A stretch of DNA of 43,479 nt, from assembly GCA_009778545.1 (NCBI GenBank), contig WRJO01000004.1, forward strand, positions 1 through 43,479, in the 5' to 3' direction. This DNA comes from Treponema sp. (lineage in GTDB: Bacteria > Spirochaetota > Spirochaetia > Treponematales > Breznakiellaceae). Below, piece after piece: positions 28,301 through 38,626 of this stretch (position 1 is the stretch's first letter; each line of letters starts with the position of its first letter). The notes under the pieces are model-generated. The model worked only from the letters and a program-made list of their open reading frames with translations. It had not been told where the DNA came from and made no database searches. The translations under genes and the position numbers were made by a program.

Positions 28301-31300
28301 GCCTCGCAGTATCACCTGGCCGCTTACCGTGTCATGGGTAAAGAATCCGGCGGGATTTGCCCAGGGCCGTTCAACAGAAGCAGTTGCTGCGCTTGCCGCC
28401 CCGCCCATCTGTACACTGGAAAGGCTGTGGTGCCATGCGTTGTATGGCGTAACGGTGTAGCCAATACTTCTTGGCTCTATGTGGCCGGGTTTTACAATAC
28501 CGGTGAGGTTTACGTTGGTGTTCCACAGGCCGCCCTTGGTGCGGTTACTGTTGGGGCCCTCGCCTATGAACATCGGCGTGAGCGAACGCTGTACGGTCTG
28601 CGGCCGGTCCTGCCCTTCGGTCATGGGGTTAAGGTCGTACAACTGGGCAAAGGGCCGCGTTATGTCGTTGTTGTTTATCCGCACGCGGATAAGGGCGAAG
28701 TCGCAGAAGAGGTCCTCTTCGGGGCCGTCGGACACTTTAAGTATGAACAGCGAGTGGTGCGGCCTGTTTCCGTCCGCGTCCGCCGCCTGGCCGGGCTGTA
28801 CGGGGTTAATGCCTTCGGCGGGGGGCCATGCGTTGGTTCCGCCAAAGTCGACGATCCTGGTGCCGTAGGCGGCGCCAAACGCGCTGCTTGCGTAGGCAAA
28901 TTCGGCGAACTGTACATCTGGATCAACGGTGCCGCCGCCCGCCGCCGGGTATTCAACGTCGTTAATTTGAAGTGCGGCATTAACATTGTTGTGGGTCCTT
29001 CTAACATAGTCCTCGGTGTTGGCAAAGGCGCTGTAATAGCCGCTGTTCAGTTCCCAGGCAGAACCAACGCCGCTTACCCTGGGTTTCCACGTATTGTCCT
29101 CATCCTGGAACATTCCGTTAACGGCGGCAATAAAGGTATACCCCCGCTGCCAGGGGCCTTCGCCCTCCGCGCCCAAACTGCCCCATGCGATGCTTCCGGG
29201 GTTGTCGATGATGTAGACGCGCCCTGCCATAACCTGCCGCAGGCCGTTGTCCGCCAGTTCATTGCTTACTATACTGGCGAGCTTTGCCGCGCCGGAAACA
29301 TATTCAACGCGGTAATTCCGTTTTTTCTTTGGATCAGGATCCGCCGCGGTCTTTATCCGCATGGCCATCAGGTCGTTGCGGACGTTAAAGTCGATAACGT
29401 GGCCAACGTTCAGCGCGTTGGAATGGATGGGGTTGGTAATGCCGCTCTGGTTGTCGTTCAGTCCGGTCACGCCGAATGAATCGCGTATCCTGTCCAGCGG
29501 CCACTTGGTTGAGGCATTATTGGGAGGATAGGGATAGCCGTTATGAGGAGCGGGATGGCTGACGTTGCCGGTGAAGGCGTTGGGAGTGTCGCCGGTAAAG
29601 ACGCTGTTGCCCCGGATGTCGGTGCCAAGCTGTATCCAGTCGATCAGCGGGGCATTGTTCATGATGACCAGCGGTTCTTCGTAGTATTTGGCGTTGCCCG
29701 CCTTGTCGAACACCACATAGTGCATCGTTACCGGGCCCGATTCCATGCCGAAGCTGTTGATTTCGACGTACCAGATCATCCCCATGCCGCCGTTGGTAAA
29801 GCCCATCGGCAGCCGGTGGCCGTGGTGATCCTGGCGGCCCATCGGATCGTTCCGGTCGATAACGATGGCCCAGCTTCCGCCCGACCCTGCCGCATTGCCG
29901 GATTCAATCCCGCCTGCTATGCCCGGTATCAATATCGGCCGGCCCTGCCTGTCGGCAGCCGGAATTACGCCGTCGGTTATCAATTCGTCTGCCCATTGGA
30001 CATTTGCCGGAACGGCCGGCCATGGCGTAGCCGGCAGCGTAGTAATTCCCGTCACAGATGTCTCGTGCCAGGACAAAAAGTTCCTAGGGCGGACTCCGGC
30101 TACTTCTTCGCCAAGCCGCGAGAACCACAGCACCACCCGCGCAACGCCGGACACGTCTCCGGCATCGCCCGCTTCGCCGCCGATGGGAACGGAAACGCCC
30201 GCAGGCCGCCGGTTTTGGGTATAGGCGGCGGTGGGGGCATATTCGTCGATGGGCAGGAAGGCGGTGCGCGAGGCGGACAGCGGCGTTGGCCGCGAGATGT
30301 CCGAAGCGGTCAGGTACACGGGGAACAGCACCGAAGCTTCCGGCTCTCCGGGGTCGATGCCCATTTTTTCCAATAGTTTTGTCGTGTATACGTCTACGGT
30401 AACCTGCCACAGGTAGTAGCGGTCGGCGGTTCGTTCAATTACTTTCGCCGCGCCGATACTCGCCGTAGAGCCGGTGATTACGCTGTACCGCATATAGGCA
30501 GGATCGGTAGATGTTTTTCCGGTGAATTCCTGATTCGGGATAACATTCAGCGCATCGTTCCACTCCCATATAATATAGGTACTGGCGGAATTCAGGGTTA
30601 TTCCTGTCTTGAGTTGCCCCGGATGCGGCTCGGCGCGTACCGCCATGCCGGCAGTACGGGCTGCAACTCCGGCCTTATCCGTTAAGTAGGTCCCGCCGAC
30701 ATCATAGTAAGCGGAATCCAGCAGGTTGTACGCATTGCCGCTGCCGGAAAGGGCGCGGAAAACGCCGTCGCTATATTCCGTTCTGTTCCAGCGGATCGAT
30801 CCAAGGCCGTTATCGTCTTTTACCGTTATCCGGTACGAGCCGTGCCTTCGCAGGTTGATCTCGTTAACCGAATCCCAGTCTGTTTCCGCAGGGTTAAGCT
30901 TGCGGGCTGCCTGTTCGTTTTCAAAGATAGGCGCGCCCGCCACTACCAGCGCGTTAACGGGGAGCGGCCGGCTTACCAGGCCCCGCACGTCCAAATCCCA
31001 TTTGCCGGTCGCTTCGTCCATCGTAGCGTCTTCGGCGCGCACTTCAATAATAACCTTGCTTGCCCCGCTGCCCACTTTCTTTGAAAGCTCGTCGCGGACG
31101 TTAATATCGGCCCACCAGCTTGCGACGGTATTGCCATCGCCGCCCCTGTTTGCCATGTACCAGCCGCCGCTGTCATCATCGTCGCCGGCAGCAAAGCCTC
31201 CGCCAATTTCTGCTCTGGTTTTTGCAGTCTGGGTTCCCGTACCTGCCGTCCAGTTGGTCTCGTTCCAGTTGGGAATATCGTTCAGCTCATAGGGCTGCCC

Positions 31301-34300
31301 GTGATCAGGCTCATCGTCGTTATCGTTTATTACCCTGAACCAAACGTACCTGATCCGCTCGTTGTCCCGCGCCTGGCCCCTGATGCGGATTGGCCCGTTC
31401 AGCAGGCGTTCGGCATCCGACGCTTCCGAGCTGGGGTTGGTAATGCTTGTTATGACAGGGCGGTCCCCTTCGGGGTAGAGCCAGTACTGCAACTTTGCGG
31501 TGGTAATGTTCCCCGCCGGATCGGCTGCCATTACATGAATCGTAATTAAGCCGATCTCCTCGCCCGGCTCAATCTTCCTGCCGTCATACCGGACATCCGC
31601 ATAATTTGTAGCGCTGGTATTGCCGGTATCAAATCCGCCAATAACGCCGCCCATTTCGCCCCATTGGACGTATTTGTCTTTATCTTTTGAAAGAATCAAA
31701 TTCCTCGTGTTGGGTATTCGGATTTCCCAGCTAAAGGTTCCCTGCCGTACTTCGAGCAGAACTTTGCCTTCGCTGTCCTTAAGTTCGTGGTTCCCGCCGC
31801 CGCCTTCGTTGTACAGCCATTCGGCGGAATTGGGCGCCGGCGCGGGGGCGTTCCAGTTGGCGTTATTCGTCACAAAGAAAGACACCCGGTCGATAAGGTT
31901 GGAATTGTCGCCGGCGTTGCCCCTAAAGTTTACCCTGCCGGTCTGCGCATTACGGAAAATGTTCGGCGGAATTGCCGTATCAGTCGATTGCTGCGGCGGC
32001 TGGAAGTTGCTTAGTTCGGGGTCCCTGTTATCCAGGATAAACTGCCGGGTGTCGCCGCTTATCGCCTCCCTGCCCGCCGCGTCAAACACAAAGAGCTGCA
32101 GGGTATAGGACTTGGGCGGATCGCCTGGAGCCGCGCCAACCAGATCAAGCGGCGTTCCCGTAGCCGTTCCGTCGCCGGTCATGCGGGGCGATACGGTCAA
32201 AGTCCGCTCGGTGTTCCAGGCAAAGCCCGAAAGGGTTCCGTTGGCATCTGTCGTGCCTGCCGGGGCAGTAATCGGGAATCGTCCGACCTTAACATCGCCG
32301 TTTGAGTCCAGCACCTCCGCTTCAACCTTTGCGATGGTATTGGCGTCTTTCAGTTCGAACGTAAATTCTACCCTGCCTAAGTCGTTGTTCTTAAAGTACA
32401 TTCTGTCTGCATCGTTAGGATTAACGGGAGCATAGATAATTTCGGGATAGTCGTTGTCAATAAAGAATATTCTTGACTTATAGCGATCTTCCGTCAGCGG
32501 ATCCCTCGTATCCAGGGGATTGCCGGTTCCTATCGACCAGTCGGTAACGTACAGGTCCAGTTTGTATTGGCCTTCTTCGTACACCCCCATCGCTTTCAGA
32601 TCGTTAAAGGCGATTTCCCAGTTAACCGATGTTTCGGCGTTATCTTTGGAGTAGCCGGATGGAAGCGCGCTGGGCCAATAGTCCCTGCCGACAGGATCAT
32701 CGGGATCGGGCTGTATATCATTCCAGACGGAATTATAGTACCAGGACCACTTGCTTTCCTCATAGTTCCATTTGGCGATGCTGTACCGCACGTCCTGAAC
32801 CTTTGTATGGTCGCTCGCCGTTCCATTCAGGTCAAAGCCCCTAAGTCCGTCTTCGCTTACCTCAAACACCGACGGCGCAGTTGCGGAAAGGTTCGAGTAT
32901 TGAACAGCGGGGGGTTCCGTGTCCAGGTTAAAATTCCAGATAAAGGGGCCGGCCCTGCGGCGGGCCTTATCCCGCGCCACCACGCTGATAAAGTGCCGCC
33001 TGCCATGATTCGGCGGCGAGCCGCGCAACGCCGCTACGTCCGCTTGAAGAACGGTAAATTCCCATTCGTACAGAGGCGCGCTTCCGGTAACGGTCAGCCG
33101 GGGATCGCTGCTCTGGGGGTTATTTACATCCCCGTCGACAACGTATTTGCCGGTGATCGCGTTGTAATCGACGGTAACGGAATAGTTGCTTGCGGAGGCA
33201 ACATGGGCCTGCTCGATGGTAAACGTCAGCTCGGCAAGGTTATGCTCGTAGACATAGCCTTTCAGGCTGAACGCTTCGGTACCTGGGCCAAACGAGCTGA
33301 ACACCCGCTCGGTTTCCGACTCAAGGGCGGTGCCGGGCGGCGTTATCAGGAAATTCTCCACCCTGTTCTGCTGTTCCGGGGCCAGGTTTGCCATTTCGCC
33401 GGGCGTTGCTGTCCAGCCAAAATATGGATCGGCCCTGTCCAGTATGAACTGTATGCCGTATATGTACGACCAGTTCCCTGCCGAGTCGTCTATTCCGATG
33501 TCAATCCTGTTACGGCCGTCAGTAAGGCCGTAGCTGTCGGAAATCTCAATTTTCCATGACGCGGAAGATTCCTTCTGGTCTTTAACGGGATCGGCAATAG
33601 GCATGTCTTCCCAGGGCATAGGATCGAGTCTGCCGGTTGAATTGAAACGGTACAGGAATTTTTTAGGCGTTTCCATCCCCGGCGGATCGGCATTAATATC
33701 GTCCGCTTTCCAGACGTTGGAAAATTCGTCCTGGAACCTTCCCTCGATAAAGGGCAGATTATTGGATATATTGGAAATAACGGTGGGAGAGTCGGTTCTT
33801 TCGTTTTCCCGCTCCAGTTCGGCAATTACCCTTTCGGCGGTAAAGAATGCATACTCGGTCGGCCAGTTTTCGATAACGTCTTTCCAGCTTTGATCCCATG
33901 CAAGCCACTTTGCATCGCCCTTGCCGGAGGGCCAGTCGGAGGGCCATGCCGGGCCTTGGGTCGCCCCCGATCCTGAGCCGTTCGGGAAAGCGCCGGGGAG
34001 AAGGGGAAGAATGTCGCTGCGGCTGATTGCCCGCGATATGTTGTTGGTAACGATGTCCGGCCCCCGCGTGTCCTTGTAGAACATCCACGAAACCTCGGCG
34101 GGTTGGCCGGCCACGTCTACGGCTTTAATGCTGATGCTGTGCGGCCCCTGGGGGGCTGTCTCAAACTGGGCCAGATCGTCCGCCGTTACCGACCAGTAAA
34201 AATCTCCATCTGCCGGGGGATTATCGGGATCGTAGCTGAACAGCGTCCGGGTCATCTGCCCGTAGGTAAAGTACACGAATTTTAGGTTTTCTTCGATTAC

Positions 34301-37300
34301 CGTTCCGGTCAAATCGTTGAGCAGGTCTTCCAGCGACGAGTACGTGGGGCGGGTGCCCGAATCGATTGGGTCATAGTTGTCAAACGTAATTACCGGGGGT
34401 GTGTCGTCCAGAATAAAGCTGAAATATTCGTTGTCGCCGGGGAATGTTTTTGACTCCGCGCCGATGTAGGTAAACGTAAAACCGGGGAAGTTTTCGGGAT
34501 TATCACGTTTGTAGGTATCGGGGTTCTTGCCGAAATTGAGGTTGTCCGGCCCCGCGTCCGGCTCGTCGGTTATTCTAATCTGATAATGCTTGGGGCCGTC
34601 TTTTTCAAAGTAATTGTTAAAAATCGTTTCCATGCTGCCGCTGGTTTTGGCGGCGTAATCGGCAATATCAAACGCAAAATTAATCGTCTCGGCGGGATTG
34701 CGGGTTCCCGGAACATTTATCCAGGCACCCCACGATGTCGGCTCATAGGTGGCGTTCACCGAAGCGGGGAAGCGTATCTGCACGTATGGGTTTTTTGCCG
34801 GATCATAGGCATCGCTCATTTTCGCCGGGTCAAAGCGGTCGTCGTCGAACGCCCTGCCGCTTATCGTCAGGCCGCTTCTGCCAACGGCGCTTTCCCTGGA
34901 GGAGCCGCTCGGCGGGCTGATGCTGCCGACCAGTTCCGGTATGTCCCTGGCCTGGTTAACAATGAAGGGAGCGCTGCTTGGGATCAATATCCGGGTATCC
35001 CCGGTGTTGTAGTTCCCCGCGTTGTCTTCGGCCATGGCGAACAGCACGTACGCCGCCCCGTTCTCGAGCTTTGTTGAATCGATAACAGCCCGGTAGCGCC
35101 CGCCGCTCATCGAGTCGGCGTAGCGGAACTGGCCGTCAAAGCCGTCTGCCGGATTAACCAAAGCGTAATTGGTAGGGTTGTCAAAGTCGTCGGGCGGCAG
35201 GGTGCCGGCGCGGCGGATCCACCATTTTACCCGGACGCGATCATGGTCGGCCTCTTCCTTGATGCCGTTATCGTCGGAAGCGTTAATGGTAAACAGCACT
35301 TTGCCGTGCACCGCGCCATCGCGGTTGTTGTTGAATTCGCCCAGCGAAACGCGGGGGTCCGTGTTGTCTACCTGCACCTCGCGATCTTCGACGGAAGAGC
35401 TGCCGACGCTGTCCCATGCTTCAATGCTGAACCGTCTGCCGGAGCTGGTGGTATCAAGGCCGGCCGGGCTGAAGTTGACGTTATCCATGTGCCAGTTGTA
35501 GGTGTAGAACCCCTGGGGATCGGGGACGGGATTGGGAAGACCGCCGCCGCCTACAGGCGACCGCACAAGGCTTAGGGAATCGTTGTACAGCATCTTGCTG
35601 CCGGTGCTCGGCGTTGGGCTGACAACGTCGGGGGTAAAGGTGATGTACAGCGTTTTTACCTCAAAGCGGCTTCGTACCGTGCCGCTTATGGTAATGGGCA
35701 GTTCGCTTTGCAGGGAATTCGGCTGGGGAGATTCTATCTCTATCTCCGGCGTGTCGTTTAACACGGCAAAATGGTAGCTTGCCGCAACCGTTACTTCCGA
35801 AGGGTCGTCGCCGGGCTGTTCCTTTCCCGGCGGGCGGTCGATTTTTACCTTGGCGTTTTTGTCGTCGGTAACGGTAAAGTCGATTTTGTACATCCCGTCG
35901 CGCAGGGCCAGGCTTGCCGGAGGGTTGGCGATACCGTAGAGCGCCGACGCCATCAGCCGCTGGCTGAGCGTGCCCGACCAGGAAAGGCTGTTGCCGCTAA
36001 GAAATTCAAGCTGATCGTTATTGAGCGTTACTTCGTTTTCGGCAGGGCCGTTCAAATCGGTAATGGTTATGGTAATAAATTCCCTGTCCCGCCGCACGCC
36101 GTCGTCGTCGGAAATGTGTATCTCAATGCCAGCGCCCATTTCCAGAATGTTGTTCCTGCCGGACTCGCCCCAGTTGCCTTCCCTGGAAATTCTTCCGTCA
36201 TTGTCGATGTCTCTGGAAACGAATACATGGAGTTTGGAATGGTGGTCGATTAATTCGCCTTCGCCGTTGTCGCCATACAGATCGGGAATGTCAAGCACGG
36301 GCTTGTCGCCCTCGTCGTTAACGCGGATCTTCTGCAAAAAATAGCCAAGGTTGTGCACGCCGTCCTGGGCGATGATGTACAGCCACAGGTATTTTCCGTT
36401 GTCGTGGGGTTCATACTTCTCCGTAACCGGGTTCCACGCCGTTAGCGGATTATCCCAATCGTTTTTGCCGTCAACCTCGTTGCGGGTGTTGAACTTGAAG
36501 TGCGGCAGCAGGTCTTCGCGGTATGCGTCTGCCGGCGGGGGAACGCTCACCGGCATTACCCAGCCGGAAACGGCGCTTTCTTCTATATTATAAAAGAAAT
36601 CAAGCCCGTCTCTTGAGGGATCGTGCCGGTATTTATTGAGCAGGCTCAGCATGGTGGTTCCGCTGCGGTCGGGATCGGGGGTGGCCGTCTCGACTACCCA
36701 CTTAACCATCGAGAAACCTTTTGCGGGCGGAGTTATGCCCATGCCCTCCTCGTGCCCCATGATCCCCGAATTGTCGACGCGGCTGATGGCAACCTGGATG
36801 TTGCCGTTGACGATGTAGGGATCGTCGAGGCGGGCATCGTCCTGCAAAGCGCCAAAGTCTGTATCCTCCGGATCGATTTCCGATCCGCGCAGCGAAAGTA
36901 TCCGCACCTTGGGGCCGTCGCCGTCCAGGTAGAGCATGTAGCGCGCGGTGTTCTGAATGCCGCTGTCGGTGTAGACCGTTACCCGCAGGGTGTACGGCTC
37001 CGAACTGGGCGTAAAAATATAATCGCCGTAATGATCGTTGTCGCGATCATTTTCTTCCAGATGCCCGTCTGCGGTAAATTCAAAGAGCCTGCCTTCGCCC
37101 TGTTCGCCGGGGACCTTGAACTTGCCGTGGTACCCGTGGTGGGCCATTGTCAGATCGTTTCTGGGGTCAACATAGCCTTCTCCGGCCGCGCCATAATCGT
37201 CCCACTTGAGGAATCCGGTCCGGCGGGAACTTTCGTGTTCATATTCCAGTATCGCGTGATGTATCGGATTTTCGGAATGGGTCGCCACCACCCGCAGGCG

Positions 37301-38482
37301 GAAGTCGTTCCTTCCGGAGTGGCCGATGTGGATTTTTCTGCTTGTCGGATCGTTGATGTAGATGTTGGGTTTCGCCAGCAGGACTTCGTTGTTAATGTCG
37401 TCGTTGTCCAGCCGAATTATGGGAAGTTCCTCAACGCCGATAAGCGTGAGGGTGATGGGCGTAATGTCGGGATCAAGGGGGTCTTCGTAAATCGTGTCGT
37501 AGCCGAGCGGCGGAAAGTAGCCGATTATTTCCGTCTCGTCGCCCACAGGGCGGCGCGGCTTGAGGAATTCGTCAAAGAACGTGTCCGATGTCCGTATCTT
37601 AAAACGGTACACCTGTCCCGACGGCAGGGGAATCTGATTCCCCCCTTCCAGCTCGTACTGTATCGCTCGGGTATCCGTTACCGGATCGAGTGGGGCTATG
37701 GTGTACTGGTTCAGGTTGAAGATGAACTGCGCGACGCGGACCGGCGCTTCGTTGTAGCGGTTCACATACGATCCCTGCCCCATGGGGTTGTCGTAGCCGG
37801 AGAGGAACAGGCTCGCCCAGCCCCAGTTCGGATCATCGTCGGCGGGCTCGCCGCCGGGAAGCTCCTGCGGCCAGAATTTTATTTGGGGATAGCCGGGCTT
37901 AAGTCCCTTGCGGTCGGTTATCTGCCCGCGAATTTCCGTGCCGGTTAAAATCTGGTAATCGCCGCCGTGCCCCCGGAAGTGGGGAGAAGTAAGCCTGACA
38001 TCGGAAGTGTTATTTTTTACGATGTACACCAGCTCGATTGAGTCGGCAAACAAATTGGGATCTCGGGCGCGGAACTGCAATTTTACGATGCCGTCTTCCA
38101 GCCCTACCCGGTCTTCAAAAACTTTTCTGAGCGTATCCAGATCGAAGCGCCAGTTTTTTTCCCGCAGGCTATCCGTCGGCTCGAATTCGATGCCTTCGCT
38201 GGTCCAGTCCATGATGGGCCGGTCTTCCATTCCGTCTTCCAGGTTAAATATCTTAACCTCTACGCTGGAAAGTTCCCGGTACGCCGTAGCTTTGCCGGTA
38301 AATACGGCTATGCCTTTAAGGTACGCGCCGGATACGGGATCTTCTATGGTTATCGTCGGCGGTTCAACGGTAACTTTCCCGCCCATGTTGTTACTTAGCG
38401 GATTCTCGCAAGTAAGAAAGAGCACGAGTATGGCGGCAAAAGCCGCAGAGAACCAAATTGTCTTTTTTAAAAAGGTATGCAT
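25328..38482 (-). CDS. Giant (about 4384 aa) Ig-like-repeat lipoprotein, paralogue of the downstream giant gene
   Basis: MHTFLKKTIWFSAAFAAILVLFLTC|ENPLSNN lipobox at start 38482 (track start 38539 adds 19 aa before the signal peptide); FILDDTPPVITF, VDNTDPRVSL-type linkers; C-terminus GYPVIVYYDATNSKLKMAISN...YVSIKIDMRG...LSLDENGNPWISYHDEGY matches the other giant. Confidence 0.87.
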   Translation of the reverse strand: MHTFLKKTIWFSAAFAAILVLFLTCENPLSNNMGGKVTVEPPTITIEDPVSGAYLKGIAVFTGKATAYRELSSVEVKIFNLEDGMEDRPIMDWTSEGIEFEPTDSLREKNWRFDLDTLRKVFEDRVGLEDGIVKLQFRARDPNLFADSIELVYIVKNNTSDVRLTSPHFRGHGGDYQILTGTEIRGQITDRKGLKPGYPQIKFWPQELPGGEPADDDPNWGWASLFLSGYDNPMGQGSYVNRYNEAPVRVAQFIFNLNQYTIAPLDPVTDTRAIQYELEGGNQIPLPSGQVYRFKIRTSDTFFDEFLKPRRPVGDETEIIGYFPPLGYDTIYEDPLDPDITPITLTLIGVEELPIIRLDNDDINNEVLLAKPNIYINDPTSRKIHIGHSGRNDFRLRVVATHSENPIHHAILEYEHESSRRTGFLKWDDYGAAGEGYVDPRNDLTMAHHGYHGKFKVPGEQGEGRLFEFTADGHLEENDRDNDHYGDYIFTPSSEPYTLRVTVYTDSGIQNTARYMLYLDGDGPKVRILSLRGSEIDPEDTDFGALQDDARLDDPYIVNGNIQVAISRVDNSGIMGHEEGMGITPPAKGFSMVKWVVETATPDPDRSGTTMLSLLNKYRHDPSRDGLDFFYNIEESAVSGWVMPVSVPPPADAYREDLLPHFKFNTRNEVDGKNDWDNPLTAWNPVTEKYEPHDNGKYLWLYIIAQDGVHNLGYFLQKIRVNDEGDKPVLDIPDLYGDNGEGELIDHHSKLHVFVSRDIDNDGRISREGNWGESGRNNILEMGAGIEIHISDDDGVRRDREFITITITDLNGPAENEVTLNNDQLEFLSGNSLSWSGTLSQRLMASALYGIANPPASLALRDGMYKIDFTVTDDKNAKVKIDRPPGKEQPGDDPSEVTVAASYHFAVLNDTPEIEIESPQPNSLQSELPITISGTVRSRFEVKTLYITFTPDVVSPTPSTGSKMLYNDSLSLVRSPVGGGGLPNPVPDPQGFYTYNWHMDNVNFSPAGLDTTSSGRRFSIEAWDSVGSSSVEDREVQVDNTDPRVSLGEFNNNRDGAVHGKVLFTINASDDNGIKEEADHDRVRVKWWIRRAGTLPPDDFDNPTNYALVNPADGFDGQFRYADSMSGGRYRAVIDSTKLENGAAYVLFAMAEDNAGNYNTGDTRILIPSSAPFIVNQARDIPELVGSISPPSGSSRESAVGRSGLTISGRAFDDDRFDPAKMSDAYDPAKNPYVQIRFPASVNATYEPTSWGAWINVPGTRNPAETINFAFDIADYAAKTSGSMETIFNNYFEKDGPKHYQIRITDEPDAGPDNLNFGKNPDTYKRDNPENFPGFTFTYIGAESKTFPGDNEYFSFILDDTPPVITFDNYDPIDSGTRPTYSSLEDLLNDLTGTVIEENLKFVYFTYGQMTRTLFSYDPDNPPADGDFYWSVTADDLAQFETAPQGPHSISIKAVDVAGQPAEVSWMFYKDTRGPDIVTNNISRAISRSDILPLLPGAFPNGSGSGATQGPAWPSDWPSGKGDAKWLAWDQSWKDVIENWPTEYAFFTAERVIAELERENERTDSPTVISNISNNLPFIEGRFQDEFSNVWKADDINADPPGMETPKKFLYRFNSTGRLDPMPWEDMPIADPVKDQKESSASWKIEISDSYGLTDGRNRIDIGIDDSAGNWSYIYGIQFILDRADPYFGWTATPGEMANLAPEQQNRVENFLITPPGTALESETERVFSSFGPGTEAFSLKGYVYEHNLAELTFTIEQAHVASASNYSVTVDYNAITGKYVVDGDVNNPQSSDPRLTVTGSAPLYEWEFTVLQADVAALRGSPPNHGRRHFISVVARDKARRRAGPFIWNFNLDTEPPAVQYSNLSATAPSVFEVSEDGLRGFDLNGTASDHTKVQDVRYSIAKWNYEESKWSWYYNSVWNDIQPDPDDPVGRDYWPSALPSGYSKDNAETSVNWEIAFNDLKAMGVYEEGQYKLDLYVTDWSIGTGNPLDTRDPLTEDRYKSRIFFIDNDYPEIIYAPVNPNDADRMYFKNNDLGRVEFTFELKDANTIAKVEAEVLDSNGDVKVGRFPITAPAGTTDANGTLSGFAWNTERTLTVSPRMTGDGTATGTPLDLVGAAPGDPPKSYTLQLFVFDAAGREAISGDTRQFILDNRDPELSNFQPPQQSTDTAIPPNIFRNAQTGRVNFRGNAGDNSNLIDRVSFFVTNNANWNAPAPAPNSAEWLYNEGGGGNHELKDSEGKVLLEVRQGTFSWEIRIPNTRNLILSKDKDKYVQWGEMGGVIGGFDTGNTSATNYADVRYDGRKIEPGEEIGLITIHVMAADPAGNITTAKLQYWLYPEGDRPVITSITNPSSEASDAERLLNGPIRIRGQARDNERIRYVWFRVINDNDDEPDHGQPYELNDIPNWNETNWTAGTGTQTAKTRAEIGGGFAAGDDDDSGGWYMANRGGDGNTVASWWADINVRDELSKKVGSGASKVIIEVRAEDATMDEATGKWDLDVRGLVSRPLPVNALVVAGAPIFENEQAARKLNPAETDWDSVNEINLRRHGSYRITVKDDNGLGSIRWNRTEYSDGVFRALSGSGNAYNLLDSAYYDVGGTYLTDKAGVAARTAGMAVRAEPHPGQLKTGITLNSASTYIIWEWNDALNVIPNQEFTGKTSTDPAYMRYSVITGSTASIGAAKVIERTADRYYLWQVTVDVYTTKLLEKMGIDPGEPEASVLFPVYLTASDISRPTPLSASRTAFLPIDEYAPTAAYTQNRRPAGVSVPIGGEAGDAGDVSGVARVVLWFSRLGEEVAGVRPRNFLSWHETSVTGITTLPATPWPAVPANVQWADELITDGVIPAADRQGRPILIPGIAGGIESGNAAGSGGSWAIVIDRNDPMGRQDHHGHRLPMGFTNGGMGMIWYVEINSFGMESGPVTMHYVVFDKAGNAKYYEEPLVIMNNAPLIDWIQLGTDIRGNSVFTGDTPNAFTGNVSHPAPHNGYPYPPNNASTKWPLDRIRDSFGVTGLNDNQSGITNPIHSNALNVGHVIDFNVRNDLMAMRIKTAADPDPKKKRNYRVEYVSGAAKLASIVSNELADNGLRQVMAGRVYIIDNPGSIAWGSLGAEGEGPWQRGYTFIAAVNGMFQDEDNTWKPRVSGVGSAWELNSGYYSAFANTEDYVRRTHNNVNAALQINDVEYPAAGGGTVDPDVQFAEFAYASSAFGAAYGTRIVDFGGTNAWPPAEGINPVQPGQAADADGNRPHHSLFILKVSDGPEEDLFCDFALIRVRINNNDITRPFAQLYDLNPMTEGQDRPQTVQRSLTPMFIGEGPNSNRTKGGLWNTNVNLTGIVKPGHIEPRSIGYTVTPYNAWHHSLSSVQMGGAASAATASVERPWANPAGFFTHDTVSGQVILRGYVEDDQRVQRVALQIGGSTFDILVQSDDPATPANPANFTPPRTGLLTPSASAAGKVYFTDTIDLYRHRVEWAYMWDTETIPADTVVGNVTVRALSYNMNTNTVASEPRKESSPINATREEAHTNTGISYEIHNPGFPEGMHKYNAIEMHLRPYITGFHRNKTQFRNDTRSLQGRYIFARAEAPLIKGFNLGGDDITTTISLPESANRGTGAATAANLVTYGIVDGNIPANEDAADAYRAARYRILSQNIQAAATTGDGRLTLTAGSYMAANNGSDRPLSGTQPYIQPWNTERSPAIEGSDLWDDYTRVHIWQSNNTTSDTGADQGRFRKINDNQFIQNPSMSMDPRTGTLWSSHDENNGTTVSSNNSNTTRRVAAFVDPVIMSDIYFSVGSGTNGNSNRSPHPWVVSSFIGRQGANKAWWDLGGVYVWGQGGAVSNLKSGVGGYPNEAISNFPSNVVGTSGATGHYLVEKTYYNSSTRFKWGNTEPASTNQFARPHIVVYTPGSGAEHIHVSYYDGKDGSIKYRHNRRQDPGIINRFTAAPWAWVNLDGGFDDEDGPLTEGNGRNATEARDYKLSMVWTDVIDHDQFKFDALRETHVGNSNSNINTTFTVTRDQLIYTLGPQPQTPAIAQVPANEKFELRAPMPGTMTRVSRPATRNGLHLVWHPPWGNFQMMNGTFWERLPNYDDNGKITPGTQFGYDTGNVDATLDGGDAFRITHTANLDRIYDHDGRKNTGNNRPKPGLPDTGYHNAIAVTSQGYPVIVYYDATNSKLKMAISNNVAPTTANASNASNNNWRVIDNVIPTTNQNHFGTGAYVSIKIDMRGTAATNPDTFNRIHIAAMNEITKKLVYITGIITPNNTAANSTFTNVTVQVVDNVGAVGRWCTLSLDENGNPWISYHDEGYANSKDGVKVAYRNTTDYTKNLNDMFGTSITGWETMHVPTDYSVENGRTGMECFPARNSSPTTGNNNKFWNGAVGYLSSDYFRIAYYVK

Positions 38483-38626
38483 ACTACACCCCCCATGTGT
38501 CCTCATGGCGACACTACCCCCATTGTATAACCTAAGCATTAATATAGCACAATAGTTTAGAAATATCTACAATATCGGCACATACCGCCTAACACTTGCA
38601 GGCAAAACCACCCCCCCCTGGCGGGC

